A stretch of DNA of 64,000 bases from Trichobilharzia regenti (GCA_944472135.2 OX235263.1:29565379-29629378); one strand, 5' to 3'. Shown: positions 1 through 12,220, numbered from the stretch's first letter. A program made the numbers and translations. The notes: generated by a model from the sequence alone, not told the origin.

Positions 1-354
1 TAATGCTACCACTAGCAAATGTCATTGTTGGCGAGTATTTGTCCTCACACCCAACCTTCTGTACCTCAGTGGCCACGACTTGTAAATGTATCTCATAGTT
101 TTACGACTACAACCTTATTGAGAGAGCTTCATGTTAAGTTGTCTATACAGTATAACATTATAAAACCATGAAGAAAACAGAAACGTCTGGAAAAGAAATA
201 GAGGAACCCTATAAGTAATCCTCAAAGGTAAAAAAAATGGAACAGCTCAAACTAAGGCAAGTCAGAGTGCATATAGTAACAAAAGAGGAAAATGTGCAAA
301 CATGAATATTTTCTGGCTGTCAGAAATTTTCGATCTTATATACTTACCAACAGA
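1..354. other. AT-rich, no gene; possible SINE edge
   Basis: No coding signal is visible. The first 60 bases contain the phrase GAGTATTTGTCCTCACA, which nearly recurs at 31676-31695 beside a minus-strand SINE-H copy, so the left edge may be the end of a truncated SINE-H. The rest is unassigned. Confidence 0.3.
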
Positions 355-1580
355 CTTTTACAAAAATAAGTGATCTCCCCACTTCTCTTTTCTTTATTTA
401 TACATGACTTACCATCTTAAAATGACATCACTTTTGTCAAATACGCTGACGACCTGACTGTATCTTTGCCTGTCAAATGTTAAAGTGACTGCTCTAAACT
501 AAATGGCTTCTTATCAGAAATCAGCCAATGGTCCAAGGAAAGCGGTCTCACTTTAAACCCCTCCAAATGCCAAACAGTCAATTTCACTTTTAGGCATAAA
601 TCTGACCTAAACAAACTGGTTAGCACTCACGAGGTGTGCAACATGAATGGCACTGAAATTGAAACCAATTTGGAAATTAAGTATCTAGACGTCATTCTAT
701 CTGCTGATCTTTCCCGGCTGTCTCATATCTTGATGATTTCTAAGAAAATATTCCGTCTTACCTTCTACATCAAGAAGTTAAGACATTCTGGAATAACCCA
801 ACTCTTACTCCCACGATTCGTTAGCTCCCGCATTCTGCCTATTATTCTCTATTGTTCCCCCTTAGCTTTTCCAGGGCTGGCTACTGAAGAAAGACTATAC
901 CTCATAACTCAGGATGTTAAAGGTTGTTAGCAGGGTTAGCAATGTGCCACTTAACCACCTTGTTAATATTCTGGTTGACAGGCGCTTGGACTCATGTGAA
1001 AAATGGGCTAAACCCATTCTATCTATCTAACTCACACCATCCTCTTCATTCATAACTCTCCTGTTGTATCTCATCAGGTAGGACCAGAAACCTATATAGA
1101 AAACTATTTGCTCGCACTAGTAAGTACAAAAACTCAACCATACCCTACTTAGCTCATGTTCTGTGCGACAAAGAAAGCATTAGGCGTGATATCTATAACT
1201 TATTAAATAGTCAGTAGAACAACTGGATCTCGACTTTCTAATTCATATCTTTTGTAGTTACAACGTTTACTTTGTCTCTTTTCCTTTTTTCTCTCTTTTT
1301 CCCTGTTATTTGCTCCTTTGTTTCTTTCTTCTGCTTACTTCAGTAAATATTCTAGCATCTACTTTTCTAACACCTTCAAATACTCTGTTCAATTTTCGGC
1401 TTTGTTACCGACATGCCAATATGTCGTTGTCAAAACTAACTGAGATTACCCTTAATCTATGTAGAATATTATTTATTGTTAATGTACTAACTGGATGCAA
1501 TACTGTAGTAAATTGCTGAGAATTCCGTTCTGTATCACAAGTACTGTCTTGGAATGAAGCAAATTATTATTATTTACAGA
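355..1580 (+). mobile_element. CR1-like LINE, 3' fragment, decayed
   Basis: This is a 5'-truncated non-LTR retrotransposon encoding the C-terminal half of a reverse transcriptase. Conceptual translation reads SPLLFSLFIHDLP, then the RT active site as KYADDL near 439-456, then LNPSKCQTVNF. It continues in the open frame 634-930 (IKYLDVILSADLS, RLTFYIKKLRHS). Frameshifts and stops break it. The 3' end (about 1520-1580) reads GCTGAGAATTCC, then GTACTGTCTTGGAATGAAGC and an ATT-rich tail. The same layout ends the LINE at 58465-59849, so the two are one family. The CR1/Jockey-type assignment rests on the RT motifs only. Confidence 0.8.
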
Positions 1581-2040
1581 TTACCCAAAATCAGTCATTT
1601 TGTTTTCAGACGATGATACGACAACCAGTGAGTGAAGTGGAAGAACAATAACTTTCAGTAAAGAAAGAAAGATCAGATTTCCAGTATAAAATGATATAAC
1701 TTTATTTCAGAGGTTTTCATCAATTGCGAACTACCTAAAATTACGATGGTAAAAAATAATGACAATAATATTCTTCAGTGTTTGAATAGTAGTGAAGAAA
1801 ACATTATAAAACCAGTGGATCCGACCTACAAGCATTACAGTTGTTTTCAGTTTAAGTCACCATCAATTTTTATGCTTTCAAAATAGAGAATTAGGGGGAG
1901 GGAAAATATAGAAACCTGAAAAATCTAATAAACGATGTAAGCATATAGGTTAACATATAAAACTCAAGAAGGTTATAGTTCTTAAAATTGCAAACTTCGT
2001 CAGTTAGCTGAAATCACTAATATAGATGTAATCAAAATGC
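1581..2040. other. No gene seen; short dispersed repeat
   Basis: AT-rich sequence with no coding signal. About 35 bases near 1663-1700 (GAAAGAAAGATCAGATTT, then CAGTATAAAATGA) recur with few differences near 29331-29368, so a small unnamed dispersed repeat is present. Confidence 0.3.
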
Positions 2041-2045
2041 AGTTA

Positions 2046-2965
2046 CTAAGGGAGTGAGAGATTGATTACACTGTCTTTCTGTATGCCCAAGTTTGATTTG
2101 AAATGCTTGATTGCAACTGCTTCAGCGAAACGTAGTAAATTTGCTGTTCTTCGAATATTTAATATTCTGAAGGATTTAGAAATCCCCACGAAATTACCCG
2201 TATCCACAAGGTGTCTGATAATTGCACATTGCGAATACCTGCTTTTTAGACACAAGTTTCTTGGGATATACTCCGAAATCCGGATAGAAGCCCTTCTTTC
2301 TATCCTTCCAATACAGTTGCTGCCACAATACCCGTATATTTACAAACGCATTTGGAAATGACATCAGTAGGGTAACTTTCTAGTTTGGAATGGCTTGTAG
2401 GGCATGTGGTGCTGTATAGCATTCCGAACTTGGCTGTAGGAAAGCATCTTTTTATTGCTGCTTTCATTCTCTTGTCAGTCTTTCGTGGTACTGCTTCTCC
2501 TTTGAATGAGAGACAAATGAACACTTCCTTCTTTTCAGCACTTGGATGTTTCATTTCCTCGTCCTTCTCTTTGCTGTACTTTTGGATAAATCTCTCTTGG
2601 CACTCATTTTCTCTTAAGCTTAATTCTTCTTCCATCTTGCTAGGCGAAGGTAAATTTCTAGGTCTCTCTTACACTGTCGTTACTAATCCATGCTTCTAGC
2701 TAATAGGACAGAAACTGTTGTAGTGCAGATGTTGTGAGGTTCGGGTTTCTTTTCTGTCGATGTACTTTTAGACCTTATCATCATTTCTTCTTCTTCCATT
2801 AAGATTCAAGAAAGTGAATTCATCGTTGTGTTCACACTTCATGGTGAATTTAATGTTTGGGTGGATCTCATTAAGACTGTGAAATAATGCAGATGCCTGA
2901 CTCCTGTCGTTACACACAACAAACGTAACATCGGCATATTCGCGATACTAGGCTATTTCATTAAT
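2046..2965 (-). mobile_element. Penelope-like element (PLE-E), decayed
   Basis: Read on the minus strand from about 2965, the translation gives a damaged RT active-site region (REYADVTFVVCND) followed by HPNIKFTMKCEHNDEFTFL, the usual PLE block after YxDDTF. Next come FICLSFKGEAVPRKTDKR (2300-2635) and a GIY-YIG-type endonuclease remnant (CGSNCIGR). The end is IIRHLVDTG and RRTANLLRFAEAVAI (2046-2255). Several frameshifts separate the parts, so no protein is made. PLE reverse transcriptases with a C-terminal GIY-YIG nuclease are an established retroelement class. Confidence 0.75.
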
Positions 2966-3028
2966 ACCATAACTCAGTCGCGTCTGTTCAACATAACCCA
3001 TGGTTGCTTAGGTTAATTAGTATCTGAC

Positions 3029-3085
3029 AGAGAATTATAAGCAATTATAGAAACAGGCTAACAAACAAAATTAAGTCATCAAAAA
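3029..3085 (+). repeat. Inverted repeat arm flanking PLE-A remnant
   Basis: The block AGAATTATAAGCAATTA followed by ACAAACAAAATTAAGTCATC is the near-perfect reverse complement of 3986-4043. The two arms enclose the PLE remnant 3214-3970, matching the inverted terminal-repeat arrangement of the better preserved copy at 25473-27940. Confidence 0.65.
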
Positions 3086-3213
3086 TCAACAAAGTTGTTA
3101 CCATGATAATAGAAGTGGTTAAGTAATTCTCTCTTCTATGCACAGTTCCGGTTTTTCTATGTGAATGATCAGAGCTCCAGCGATACAAAGAAGACGAAAG
3201 CGTATTGCCTTGG

Positions 3214-4420
3214 TTAGGTTATTCTTGACTCTATTACTTTGAAGGAGGCATTTGTCGAAATGGAATGATCAGTGTTAACCAGATGTTCAATTATCGCACT
3301 CCATATAACACCACTTTTGGCTTTTCGCAACCATGCTGGATAGTGTTCTTGAATCCTCTTGGACAGGGTCTGCGTCGGACGACCGATGCACCTGGCTCCA
3401 CAGCAGCAGGTGAACTGATATATGCACATAGAAGTGATCAGACGCAGGATCTTGTCCTTGAAGCTTCTGCAGATCAGTGGGCGACTGGAGAACACTATTC
3501 TTATTGTTGCTGTAAAGAATGTTGGTCTCGGAGATGATATGATCCTTCTCTTGAGAATATCGCTTGTTAAATCCTCCTCGAAATCCAAGTTCACGTAGAG
3601 TTTCTTTTAATGCGCAAGTGAAGTTTCGTTTTCCGAATTCTCGGCTTGATATTTTTGTCAGTGAATCTTATCGGGTACCCATTTTGGATGAAGATTTCTC
3701 TTAGAATATACAATTCTGTTTCCAGAACTTCGGTACTACAGATACGCCGGATGAGGGTGGCAAATGATTTAATTAAATTCCGCTTTTGTTGAATGGCTAG
3801 GTACCCAGCTATAGAAGCTTGTTAGTTGACCATTCCAAGTAGCTTTTCTGTGGGTCGATCTTCTTAGGCTGCCATCAGTTCTTCTTGTTATTTCAACATG
3901 AAGAAACGGAATTTTTGACTCGATTTCCATTTCAAGAATGAATTTTATTGCTGGATGGCAGCAGTTAAATGTCTTCAGCAGTAGATTTTGATGACTTAAT
4001 TTTGTTTGTTTGCCTGTTCTTTAATTGCTTATAATTCTTCTATTCATTTAGAACTCTTACGTAGTTTCGTAATCTCTACTTTGTTCCTATGTGTATCCTG
4101 ATTAGAACTCCATCATTAAACTATTCATATTATTACACTACTTCTTTTTTAACAAATGCCTGTGACAACTCGTCACCTTTGTTACTACTCTAATTTCATT
4201 GACACCTATTTTTCTTGACTGATTTTGTATTACATAACTCCAATTACTAATCTTCACCTGTTTAGTTAAAATAACCATAACCAATTGTAACTTTGTTTGA
4301 CAAACTTAATGTACGCAGACATACCAAATAACACATATATATTTGCGATCGTACAGCTAAGAAAATGAATTCGCCGCTGAAAAGAGACTCTCCACTAAAC
4401 TACGTGTTTTGTTTTCACTA
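3214..4420 (-). mobile_element. Penelope-like element (PLE-A), 5'-decayed copy
   Basis: The best preserved part is the minus-strand frame 3214-3594: CIYQFTCCCGARCIGR, then KRIQEHYPAWLRKA and IIEHLVNTDH, a GIY-YIG endonuclease with the Cys cluster found in PLEs. Upstream, at about 3600-3970, frames broken by stops still read IKFILEMEIESKIPFLHV and KATWNGQLTSFYSWVP. The family matches the copy at 26136-27638. Bases 3986-4420 look like the inverted terminal repeat, including a tail motif near 4341-4400 (GTACAGCTAAGAAAATGAAT) shared with 41880-41970 and 54160-54200. Confidence 0.75.
3986..4043 (-). repeat. Inverted repeat arm (partner of 3029-3085)
   Basis: Reverse complement of 3029-3085 over roughly 57 bases with a few mismatches. 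It lies just outside the PLE coding remnant. Confidence 0.65.
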
Positions 4421-5029
4421 AAATAACGCTTAAAAAGTAAGAGCAGACTCATAAGTACAAAATAAATCAGATCAGTTTTTTAAACATTTTTCTAACTTAC
4501 GACAGCGCTTAACTTTCCCCTGATATACAGCATTCCAGACAATTGTATCTAGACAAATCAATAGCGGGAATAAGACTTCAGTATATGCCTACTATACTTT
4601 GACAATCTTTGAGTTTCAGTATGAAAATAATTAACGTTTTGTTTTAGTGTTTTTTTTTACTGGCTATATTCAACAATTCATTATCTCTAAAAGAGTCAAT
4701 AACTTGTTTCACCCAGCTTTTTTGTATGTGTTAGACTTATACTTATATTTTATTTATGTCAAAAATGAAATCAGGAGGAATTAAGCTGAACAGGTTTGAA
4801 AATAAACAAACAAATCGTTGAAATATACTAATTGTTTGATAGTGTGATTGTTGAAGCAAACTATGTAGCGTTGAATAGATTGAATAAGACTAGAAAGGTG
4901 GAAATTCAAGTAACAAGGATGTTATTTTTCAGGTGAATATATTTCTGATGTAGTTTCGTTCTCCGAACTACCAATCCTGGCCATTATATCAAGCGCGTCT
5001 AAGACCAAGGCATCAGGCTGTTTTTAGGA
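4421..5029. other. No gene seen
   Basis: AT-rich unassigned sequence between the PLE-A remnant and the first SINE-H copy. No open frame of interest and no repeat that I could match elsewhere in the window. Confidence 0.3.
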
Positions 5030-5230
5030 ACAGAGCAACTAAAAGGGTTGACTAAACGAGCCTGCCTTGTAACTTGATGGTCCTGGGTTCAGTCTCTGTT
5101 GGGATCATGGGTAGTTTCTCCTGTACGCCTTCACACTAGGATGAAAGAGCTGTCCAGTGTTCCATGGTTTTCAGTAACTTCCTAACTAAAGTCAGATCAT
5201 GATCAAAGTTGAATAATCCTCATTCAGCCA
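5030..5230 (+). mobile_element. SINE-H copy, decayed
   Basis: The order of blocks matches other SINE-H copies: a tRNA-like head (GCCTTGTAAC, then GGTCCTGGGTTC as the B-box region), a ribozyme region reduced to ACTAGGATGAAAGAGCTGTC, then CCAGTG and TTTTCAGTAACTTCCTAACT, and the tail GTCAGATCATGATCAAA. The hammerhead CTGA core is lost here. Confidence 0.6.
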
Positions 5231-5438
5231 TTGATGAAAACACATCAGACAAGTAGTTTGCGGACAGCTCGCTGAAACACATTAGAAGGAAATAGGATTC
5301 AAACCACTGTTCCTGAAATTGTCAGTTAGACCAAGATTCATCCATGAAATCTTTATTTCCTGAGTCATTTTGTTTATTCCTAATTAGCAGGAAATGGAAA
5401 TGTTGCATCAGTTCAATTTACGTGGCCTAGGGTAAAAG

Positions 5439-5692
5439 GGCGTCGGTGGTATAGCGGTTAGCACGCTCGCCGACCATGCATATGGTCCGGGGTTCGATCC
5501 CCGGCCGGCGCACTCCTTTACCTCACTGAGCCAGAAATAATCCTGGTAAAGAGGAAAGGTTGGGCATGAGGCTAGCAACCCCATCCTGTAAAAATTAAAA
5601 ACACTGCTACAGAAACTTCAAGCCACCTGCTTGGAGCCCTATGTTCCACTGGGAACGTGAAGGAAAAATTATTATTACTTATTAGTGAAAAA
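5439..5692 (+). mobile_element. SINE-R: tRNA head, RTE leader, RTE tail
   Basis: Bases 5440-5513 look like a tRNA gene: GCGTCGG pairs with CCGGCGC, an A-box-like TGGTATAGCGGTTAGC is followed by a B box GGTTCGATCC (5491-5500) inside a perfect T arm. The anticodon arm is replaced by the hairpin GACCAT-GCAT-ATGGTC, so it is a SINE head and not a functional tRNA. Bases 5565-5622 match the leader just before the RTE start codon (45048-45098: GAGGCTAGCAACCCCA, GCTACAGAA). The end (GCCCTATGTTCCACTGGGAA) matches the RTE 3' end at 48046-48070, followed by an ATT-rich tail. Confidence 0.8.
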
Positions 5693-7234
5693 CGGCGGCT
5701 AAAATGACCATAAATATAGAAATTAGTTTGTAAAAAAGTATCCTGACATAATATCTTTGACCATCAATTTGAAATGATAGCACTTTAGACCACAAAGCAT
5801 ATTTGTGTAAATTCCAAATTAATCGAAGGTTTTAGCTTCCACTGCCACTAACACCCAGGAAGGGTGACACCGTCTTGAATGACCTTTAGTACTGAAAAGC
5901 ATTACAAAGTTGAAGGTTTCTGTTGTTTGGGCGACTTCTAATCTTTGCTGCCGTACCTAGATGTTCAATCTTTGAACTTTACATTGAAGTGAATTAACAC
6001 CAAGAGAACTACTCCATTGAGATTAATAATACTGATGGCTGATTGAACTTTGTTTTTATGCCGTTTAACGAGTACCTACAGAGGTACACTTGATCTAACT
6101 ATGAATCACAGGGCAGAGATTCAGAGTTTAAAAAGTTGGTGTTAACATCATTCTATTTTTGTTCATCGTCATATCCCCAGTGACAGATCAATATGTACAA
6201 TCATTGTGACTTATGTCAACTATTTCAGTGAATCTATTCAAATATAACATGAAGGAATGTAGATTTTACAGTGTGAAAAATTTTTCATCTTAGAATATTT
6301 ATTGAGGTGAGTCAGCTGTCAAATATGAAGGACAACCGAGAGATTTTCTAATATATCTTATATTAAACACAATCATTGATTAAGGTGACTATATAATTTT
6401 CACTGGGTGGTACAATTAGTTTCCTTACGTTTTTTTAACCATAATAAGAATAATTTCAGCAATATCTGATATTTACAATGATTACTTATATTTATTTACT
6501 GAATTTGAAACTAAACATCACGTTCAATTAAGTTTACTTCTCACAACTAATGAAAAAGGTGTGTGCATTTATACACCTATTGAGAGAATGCAATCACCTT
6601 TGAAAAATGACAAGATAATGTACGGATTCTGGAAGCACAGCGTGATTACTTATTTCTGTCAGATATAGGATTTCTGTAGTTAAGTGATAAAAAGTCAAAA
6701 TATACTGATTCCAATAGCTGAGGGTTTTGTAAAAATTTTATCTAGAAACTTACCTTTTTGGAAAAATAGACTGAATCACTGAAATAAGCTTGAGTTTTAC
6801 TTTATTTGAAAGTAGAAAGTAGACCGGAATTTCCGTCATTTTAAATTTATGAAGTTCCTTTCAAGGTTTGTGTAACCATCAGAACTGATGTATTGTGTTT
6901 TGAACACTGGAAGCGATCTTTGCGTTTTGCTATATATAAAACCAAAACTCCTCTGAGTTATCCACATTCTAAACATGCCCCAGTAACAGCAAAATGACAT
7001 CTGTTCATGATGAGATCTGTGGTATCACCTAACAATAATAATATATCAGAAACTCAGAATTACCTCAACAGTGCCGTTAGGTGATAATACAGATCGGAGT
7101 AGTCTCCCATATACAACAAGTACTGTGGAACAAAACTAGTTAAAGAAAGGTCAGCTATGATGAGTACTTGAGAATCAAGTAGAATATTCCCCAAATCATG
7201 AGATCAAAACTGTATCAGCAATAATCACGTACCA
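5693..7234. other. No gene seen
   Basis: About 1.5 kb of AT-rich sequence without a convincing open frame, RNA gene or repeat relationship to the rest of the window. Confidence 0.3.
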
Positions 7235-8300
7235 TACACTTCCTACGGATAGTCCAAGATGGTTCACTCGTACACAGTCTCAGTCGTAAAACAACACACT
7301 GAAGACATCAAATTCACAAGAGAAGAAGAATTAGATTACAAAATCCCATTTTTAGAAGCCCTAATCAAGAGAACCAACACAGGAAATTTAGAAACAAAAG
7401 TATATACAAAGTCAACGCACACAGATCAAAATACTCAACTATACTAGCGATAATCCAATTACGCACAAAAGTAACTGCGTGCAGACATTGTTTAGAAGAG
7501 TTCGAATACATTGTAGCTCACCAGAGTTGAAAAGAATGGAAGAAAAATACTTACAAACGGTCTTCAAGAAGAATAGTTATCCAAAAAATTTCATCAAAAA
7601 GTGTTTAGAGTCGAATCAAAGCACCAACAAAGAACCATCACCAAAGACTAAAAGGAAATTCATTCTACCATACATCAGAAATATCTCTGAAATAACGGCT
7701 AGAATAATGAAACCGTTTGATATAGATGTAGCACACAAACCAACCGAATCGCTTAATTCGATCTTATGCAAACCAAAAGATCCGACAGAAAAAGGAGATA
7801 AAATTAACACCATTTACAAAATAAATTGTATGAACTGTGACAAACATTACATCGGCCAAAGTGAGCGTCCCCTTCGAATAAGAATCCAGGAACACATATC
7901 AGCCGTGAAAAGACATGATATAAATTCTTTAGTATCAATGCATACAGACAATTATGGACATCAATTTGATTGGGATAATGTCAAAATCTTAGACAGAGGA
8001 AACACCAAATGTGCCAGGGAATTCCTAGAAGCCTGGTACTCAAACGAAAATGCAATTAATAAATACGTTAATATAGATGAAATATATCAACTAATAAAAA
8101 GCAAATCAGGTGACCAGAAATTTTAAAATCCCAATCAATAGAAAACGGTCAATATATATGTAAAGATGGTTGGTCACCAGGAGACGCAATTGTATCATCA
8201 TTCATGGAGATTTTAAATCATTTGACTTTATGCTAAATACTGCGCTGAAGGTGTCGTTCAGAAAAACGACGAAAGCTCTGCAACTAAACCAACCAGTATA
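7235..8300 (+). mobile_element. Penelope-like element (PLE-C), 3' part
   Basis: Two frames cover it. At 7259-7447 the translation gives DIKFTREEELDYKIPFLEAL, the PLE block that follows the RT active site. At 7479-8126 it gives a long open stretch ending in the endonuclease: INTIYKINCMNCDKHYIGQS, then RPLRIRIQEHISAV, with the paired cysteines (C-x2-C) and the YK..YIG core of PLE GIY-YIG nucleases. The 7447 stop and a frame change separate the halves. This family is clearly different from PLE-A, B, D and E (spacing, lysine-rich). A hairpin with GTCGTT/AACGAC arms followed by GAAA lies at 8252-8275, near the 3' end. Confidence 0.85.
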
Positions 8301-9064
8301 TAACCTATTCATTTCCTTTTTGCAGTTATAAGTTCACTAGATTATTTAACAGGTATCATATTCTATCGAATAATATCCAGTTTTAGCAGAGAAATGACAA
8401 CTGTAAGCAGGGCGTGCATTTTTAGACATTTTAAGAGTTTTGCGAATCCTCTGAAACAGTGCAGTCAATTGCAGTTATTTTGTATAAACCACTTAGAAGA
8501 GGAAAGCATACATAAGATTTGCTCTGAGACAACAGTAACTTCCCTAAGGGAGGATACAAAATACATTTTGAGCACAAAACAGAGTTGTTTTTTAATAATC
8601 GAGATATTCGAGGCTCATTTAGTTCAATATTTCCTTTTGTAAACGGAGTAAAAATGTCGCATACCACTTTCTCTTAATTAACTTTCACTTCTCAGAATAA
8701 AGTTTAGGTAATTCAGCGGTTAGCTAATGAACTCAATAGTCCCAGTCATTAGCACACAACGGAGATTCAACTATTTGGACGTTAGCGCTGCGAATATTAA
8801 ACTAAGGCTTGAGTATTTATGCTGTAACAAAAGAGTATATATGCGTAGAGACGCCCAAAAAGTATATTTCTTCTAATGAATGAGTTGATAAGCGTCATTT
8901 GGTTTTATTCTGTGCACACAAGAAACACCACAAATAAAGTGCGATTCCGATCTACTCGACGTAATACGTAAAAGCAGCTTAACAGGCAAGGTTACTTCGG
9001 TGTAAATGTGAAGCCTTATTAAACTTAGTTATAAAATAAAATACTGTCTAATGATGCACCAGAT

Positions 9065-9095
<31 letters not shown>

Positions 9096-10070
9096 CCTGA
9101 ATGTCGCCTTGAGGTTAGTATTCAGGAATATATGTACAACCAATATTAATACAAACAAGCTGATATCATTGTATCCCGCCTACTTCGTCCACCATATAGG
9201 TATTTTATGCCGTTTGCGTTTATAAATAGCAATTCCCTTTATTTCAGTCAAATCCATAGTTAGTGTACATACTTTGCGAAGAAATACTTCAAAACTGAAA
9301 GAATAATTGTACGTGACGATTTCAGTATTCTTCTCTGCGATGTGATTCAGTGGACTGTAATTTTGTACCAAAGTTTCCTAATGTTTTTTACAACCTAACA
9401 TACTAGTAACAGAAACATCTAAAGCTTTAAGTTTCAAAAAAAAACTAAATGGACACTAACTTAACTAAACTTCGTTCATACTATTTGTAATTCAGAGGTA
9501 AAACCGTTTAAAAAGTGTGAGTTGACTGTTTTGAATCCTCTCTCAGTATTGAATTAGATCATCAGAAAATTGTTAAGAAATGACCAGTTAGAATATCCAT
9601 ACGAATTTGTGTATTTACTAAATAAAGCATGTTGTAAATTCATACTGCACGCATTTCATCTCTACTAAAATGCCAAATATCTTTTAGAAATGATAGAGAG
9701 TATTAGGAGCTCACGAGGACAGAATCCTTTATTCTGTTTTTTTTAACCGATAATGTGACAGCATCTTCAAGCAGTCATATAGACTGCTATTCCTTAAAGG
9801 ATGCAGAATGCTTTATCATATGTAAAACTTAACCAACTATGTTAAATAAAATCACTTCAGTTTTGCATATTCCAGAGAGTGCATGAGAGAGAAAGTAAGG
9901 GTATCTTTTTTATTTTTTGGTTAGATTGAATCAATTGAAATAATGCATCACTCTGCCACTATGATGCACAGGTTGTTTATCTCCCCAGGGAGATAAATTC
10001 AGTGAAGAATCGACATATTGGTTTCCAGGTGATTTCTTCTATTTCTTCAGCACTTTATGGATCCTTTTCA
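8301..10070. other. No gene seen; TA microsatellite
   Basis: Mostly AT-rich unassigned sequence. The minus strand at 8431-8667 has an open frame with a faint PLE-like run (PPLGKLLLSQ, LYKI) that I do not trust. A TA microsatellite lies at about 9065-9097. Nothing else is supported. Confidence 0.3.
9065..9097. repeat. TA dinucleotide microsatellite
   Basis: An uninterrupted alternation of T and A, broken once by C. Confidence 0.9.
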
Positions 10071-10071
10071 G

Positions 10072-10620
10072 TGTGTTCATATGCTATTATTATGCCCGAG
10101 GTTCCTGAGTGAAGTGTAGACCTTGAACAATACATCTCCACTTCGTCCTATCTTCTGCCGTCCTCTTCAACCGGGCCTATGACTGCTAATAACCTTTCAT
10201 TTCCTCCTCGCACCACCTCTTCCATGTCATCCTCAATATGACGACCCACTTGTCGCTTCCCGTTGGGATTCCACTCGAGGGCCTTGTGCGCGATGTCATT
10301 CATCGGTATCCTTAGTATGTGTCCTATCCACCTCCACTTTTTCCTACATACCTGTTGAGCATTGGGCTCATTGGTAGTTTTCTGCCAGCCAGAGTTTCTT
10401 GTCGCTAATTCTTTCTGGCCAGTTGGCCATTAGATCTTCAGCATGGAGCCAGAGAAGGCAGCTGTTGATAAAACTCTGCAACCTGTTGGAAATCCTCCTC
10501 ATGAAACTTAGGCCAAGCTTCTGGCCTATATAAAAGAACTAACTCCCCATTTGGGTTGAAAACCAGAATCTTGTTCATTATGCTGAAGTCTCTGTAGCAG
10601 TTTAATTGGATTTCTGTGGT
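10072..10620 (-). mobile_element. RTE LINE 3' fragment (second subfamily)
   Basis: On the minus strand this corresponds to the C-terminal coding end and 3' tail of the RTE family. The recognisable stretches, compared with 47640-48070, include the complements of GGAATCCCAACGGGAAGC, TGGAAGAGGTGGTGCGAGG and GGTTTTCAACCC. The 3' end carries a damaged copy of the terminal hairpin-like block and an ATTATT tail at 10085-10095. Many indels make it non-coding. Confidence 0.65.
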
Positions 10621-11720
10621 ACGGTCACCAGACCCACGCCCAACTCTCCCTTTTTCCCTCGGCTTGAGACCGGCTGGAAAACTAGAGAGCCAGTAAACTA
10701 GGCTAGGTTGTTTTTATATGCTAGCCAGTGAGAAATATATTAAGTCTAGGAAAGTATTAAAACAGGTCTACAGGAATTCATTCAGAAATGTTGTTTTGCA
10801 GTGTCTTGTCAAACCATATATTTCAATTCTTATTCATTTTGTCAGGAAAATATGTATAACTACGTCTACTGACGAAGAAAATTTGCCACAATAGAAATCA
10901 TCTTTACATTCTTATACATTGGCTCTCAAATAGGTCACAATAGTATTTCTAATTTTAAATATCTTCGCCATACACAGTTAACATGGAGTTAATAAACTTT
11001 GTTCGAATACTTGAAATCGTTTTTAATAACAGACGAATTACGTGAATCGTCAAAGCAAATAAATATAACCACATATCACTTGTAGTTTTAGTCACATGGA
11101 GTAGCGTGTAAAATATTGATGTAGTTATTTTTATCCAGGATGTGTGAATGTGATAAATTTCAGTAAGGCCGATTAACCGCAATAAGAAAAGAATGTCGAT
11201 AATGTTTGTAAGTGACATAAATAAAACTAACTTACCGAAATTTTATTCATTCAGACGTGAACAATTTTCAATTGTTTTTGTGTGTGATGAAGGCTAATCT
11301 TTTTAAATGTCAGTAATTTCAGCAATGCTATAAGCAGTTAAAGAATGCTGAAAATTGATTATAATAACTTGTTTTATTTCTGATGTATTCATCAGAAGTA
11401 ACAAAGATAAAACTGAATCTTCATTGGTTTTTTTCCTTTGTGTGTAAATCATCGTCATCATATCATCCCTTAACTTAGTTAAAAACATAATCACAACATT
11501 AAGCATTCATTTTTCAATTTCAGTATAACATTCTTACTCCACAGCCGACGTTGGTGGTGACTGAAAGGAGAATCCAGAACTCGTCAGATGGGTGCGCCTG
11601 CTTGTTACTAAGTAATGGTGTTTCCTCTGAGATTGCAAACCAATATCATCTGAGTATCAGTAACAGAAGTCAATATGTTAACAGTGGCCGAATATTTCGG
11701 TACACTGGAAACATTACAGG
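10621..11720. other. No gene seen
   Basis: AT-rich, apart from a C-rich patch near 10625-10690 whose origin I cannot tell. Bases 11540-11625 contain GTTGGTGGTGACTG and TTACTAAGTAATGGT, faintly echoed at 55185-55235, perhaps another old repeat. Small open frames on both strands show no domain. Confidence 0.3.
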
Positions 11721-11721
11721 G

Positions 11722-11886
11722 GAATTAGATGGTTGGGGGCAATCGGTCACAGGAAGCCCAACTAGACTTAGGTTTCGTGCTAGTTGGCACTCACCAGTCA
11801 GCAAGGCGTATCTGTAACCTTGAAGAGACTCATGTCCCTTCTCAGATTCGAACCCACGCCACCCAGTACTGAAGTCAGAGGTCCTA
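11722..11886 (-). mobile_element. SINE-D, minus-strand partner of an inverted pair
   Basis: This is the reverse-oriented copy of the element at 11904-12220. It contains the complement of the B box (GGATTCGAATC type, at about 11845-11858) and of GAAGGGACATGAGTC. Its head is truncated near 11886. Confidence 0.75.
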
Positions 11887-11903
11887 CATGAAGTCAATCT
11901 CGA

Positions 11904-12220
11904 GCCCGAATAGCTCAATGGTAACGTCTCTGACTGCAGCACTGGGTGATGTGGGTTCGAATCTCAGAAGGGACATGAGTCCCTTCAAAGTTTCAGATAC
12001 GCCTTGCTGACTGGTGAGTGCCAACTAGCATGAAACCTAGGTCTAGTTGAGTTTCCTGCCGATTTCCTCCAACCATCTAATATCATCAAATCAACGTGCA
12101 CCATGATGGCGAGCTACCTAGAATGGTGGCCACATTGCAAAACCTGACTGATGGAATTCAGTCTGCACCAACGAGAGGACTAGACACATCACACTAAATA
12201 CCAGTGTCAAATCAAAATAC
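11904..12220 (+). mobile_element. SINE-D, tRNA-headed
   Basis: The head is tRNA-like: GCCCGAATAGCTCAATGGTA (A box) and GGGTTCGAATCTC (B box, from 11952), then GAAGGGACATGAGTC. The body ends with CAGTGTCAAATCAAAATAC. The same body and tail occur on the minus strand at 35896-36205. The head differs from that of SINE-R and SINE-C, so this is a separate family. Confidence 0.75.

Noticed and set aside
2385..2699. Plus-strand open frame of 104 codons
   Set aside because: It is the antisense of a PLE coding remnant with recognisable motifs on the minus strand.
5440..5513. Functional tRNA gene
   Set aside because: Acceptor and T arms are excellent, but the anticodon arm is replaced by an unrelated hairpin, and the same head recurs at several places joined to LINE-like tails. 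It is a SINE head.
8431..8667. Possible PLE endonuclease remnant on the minus strand
   Set aside because: Only isolated words (LYKI, PLGKLL) resemble PLEs; the Cys cluster and the collinear flanking motifs are missing.
11904..11975. tRNA gene on the plus strand
   Set aside because: A and B boxes are present, but the sequence continues into a repeated SINE body and a second copy lies in opposite orientation next to it.
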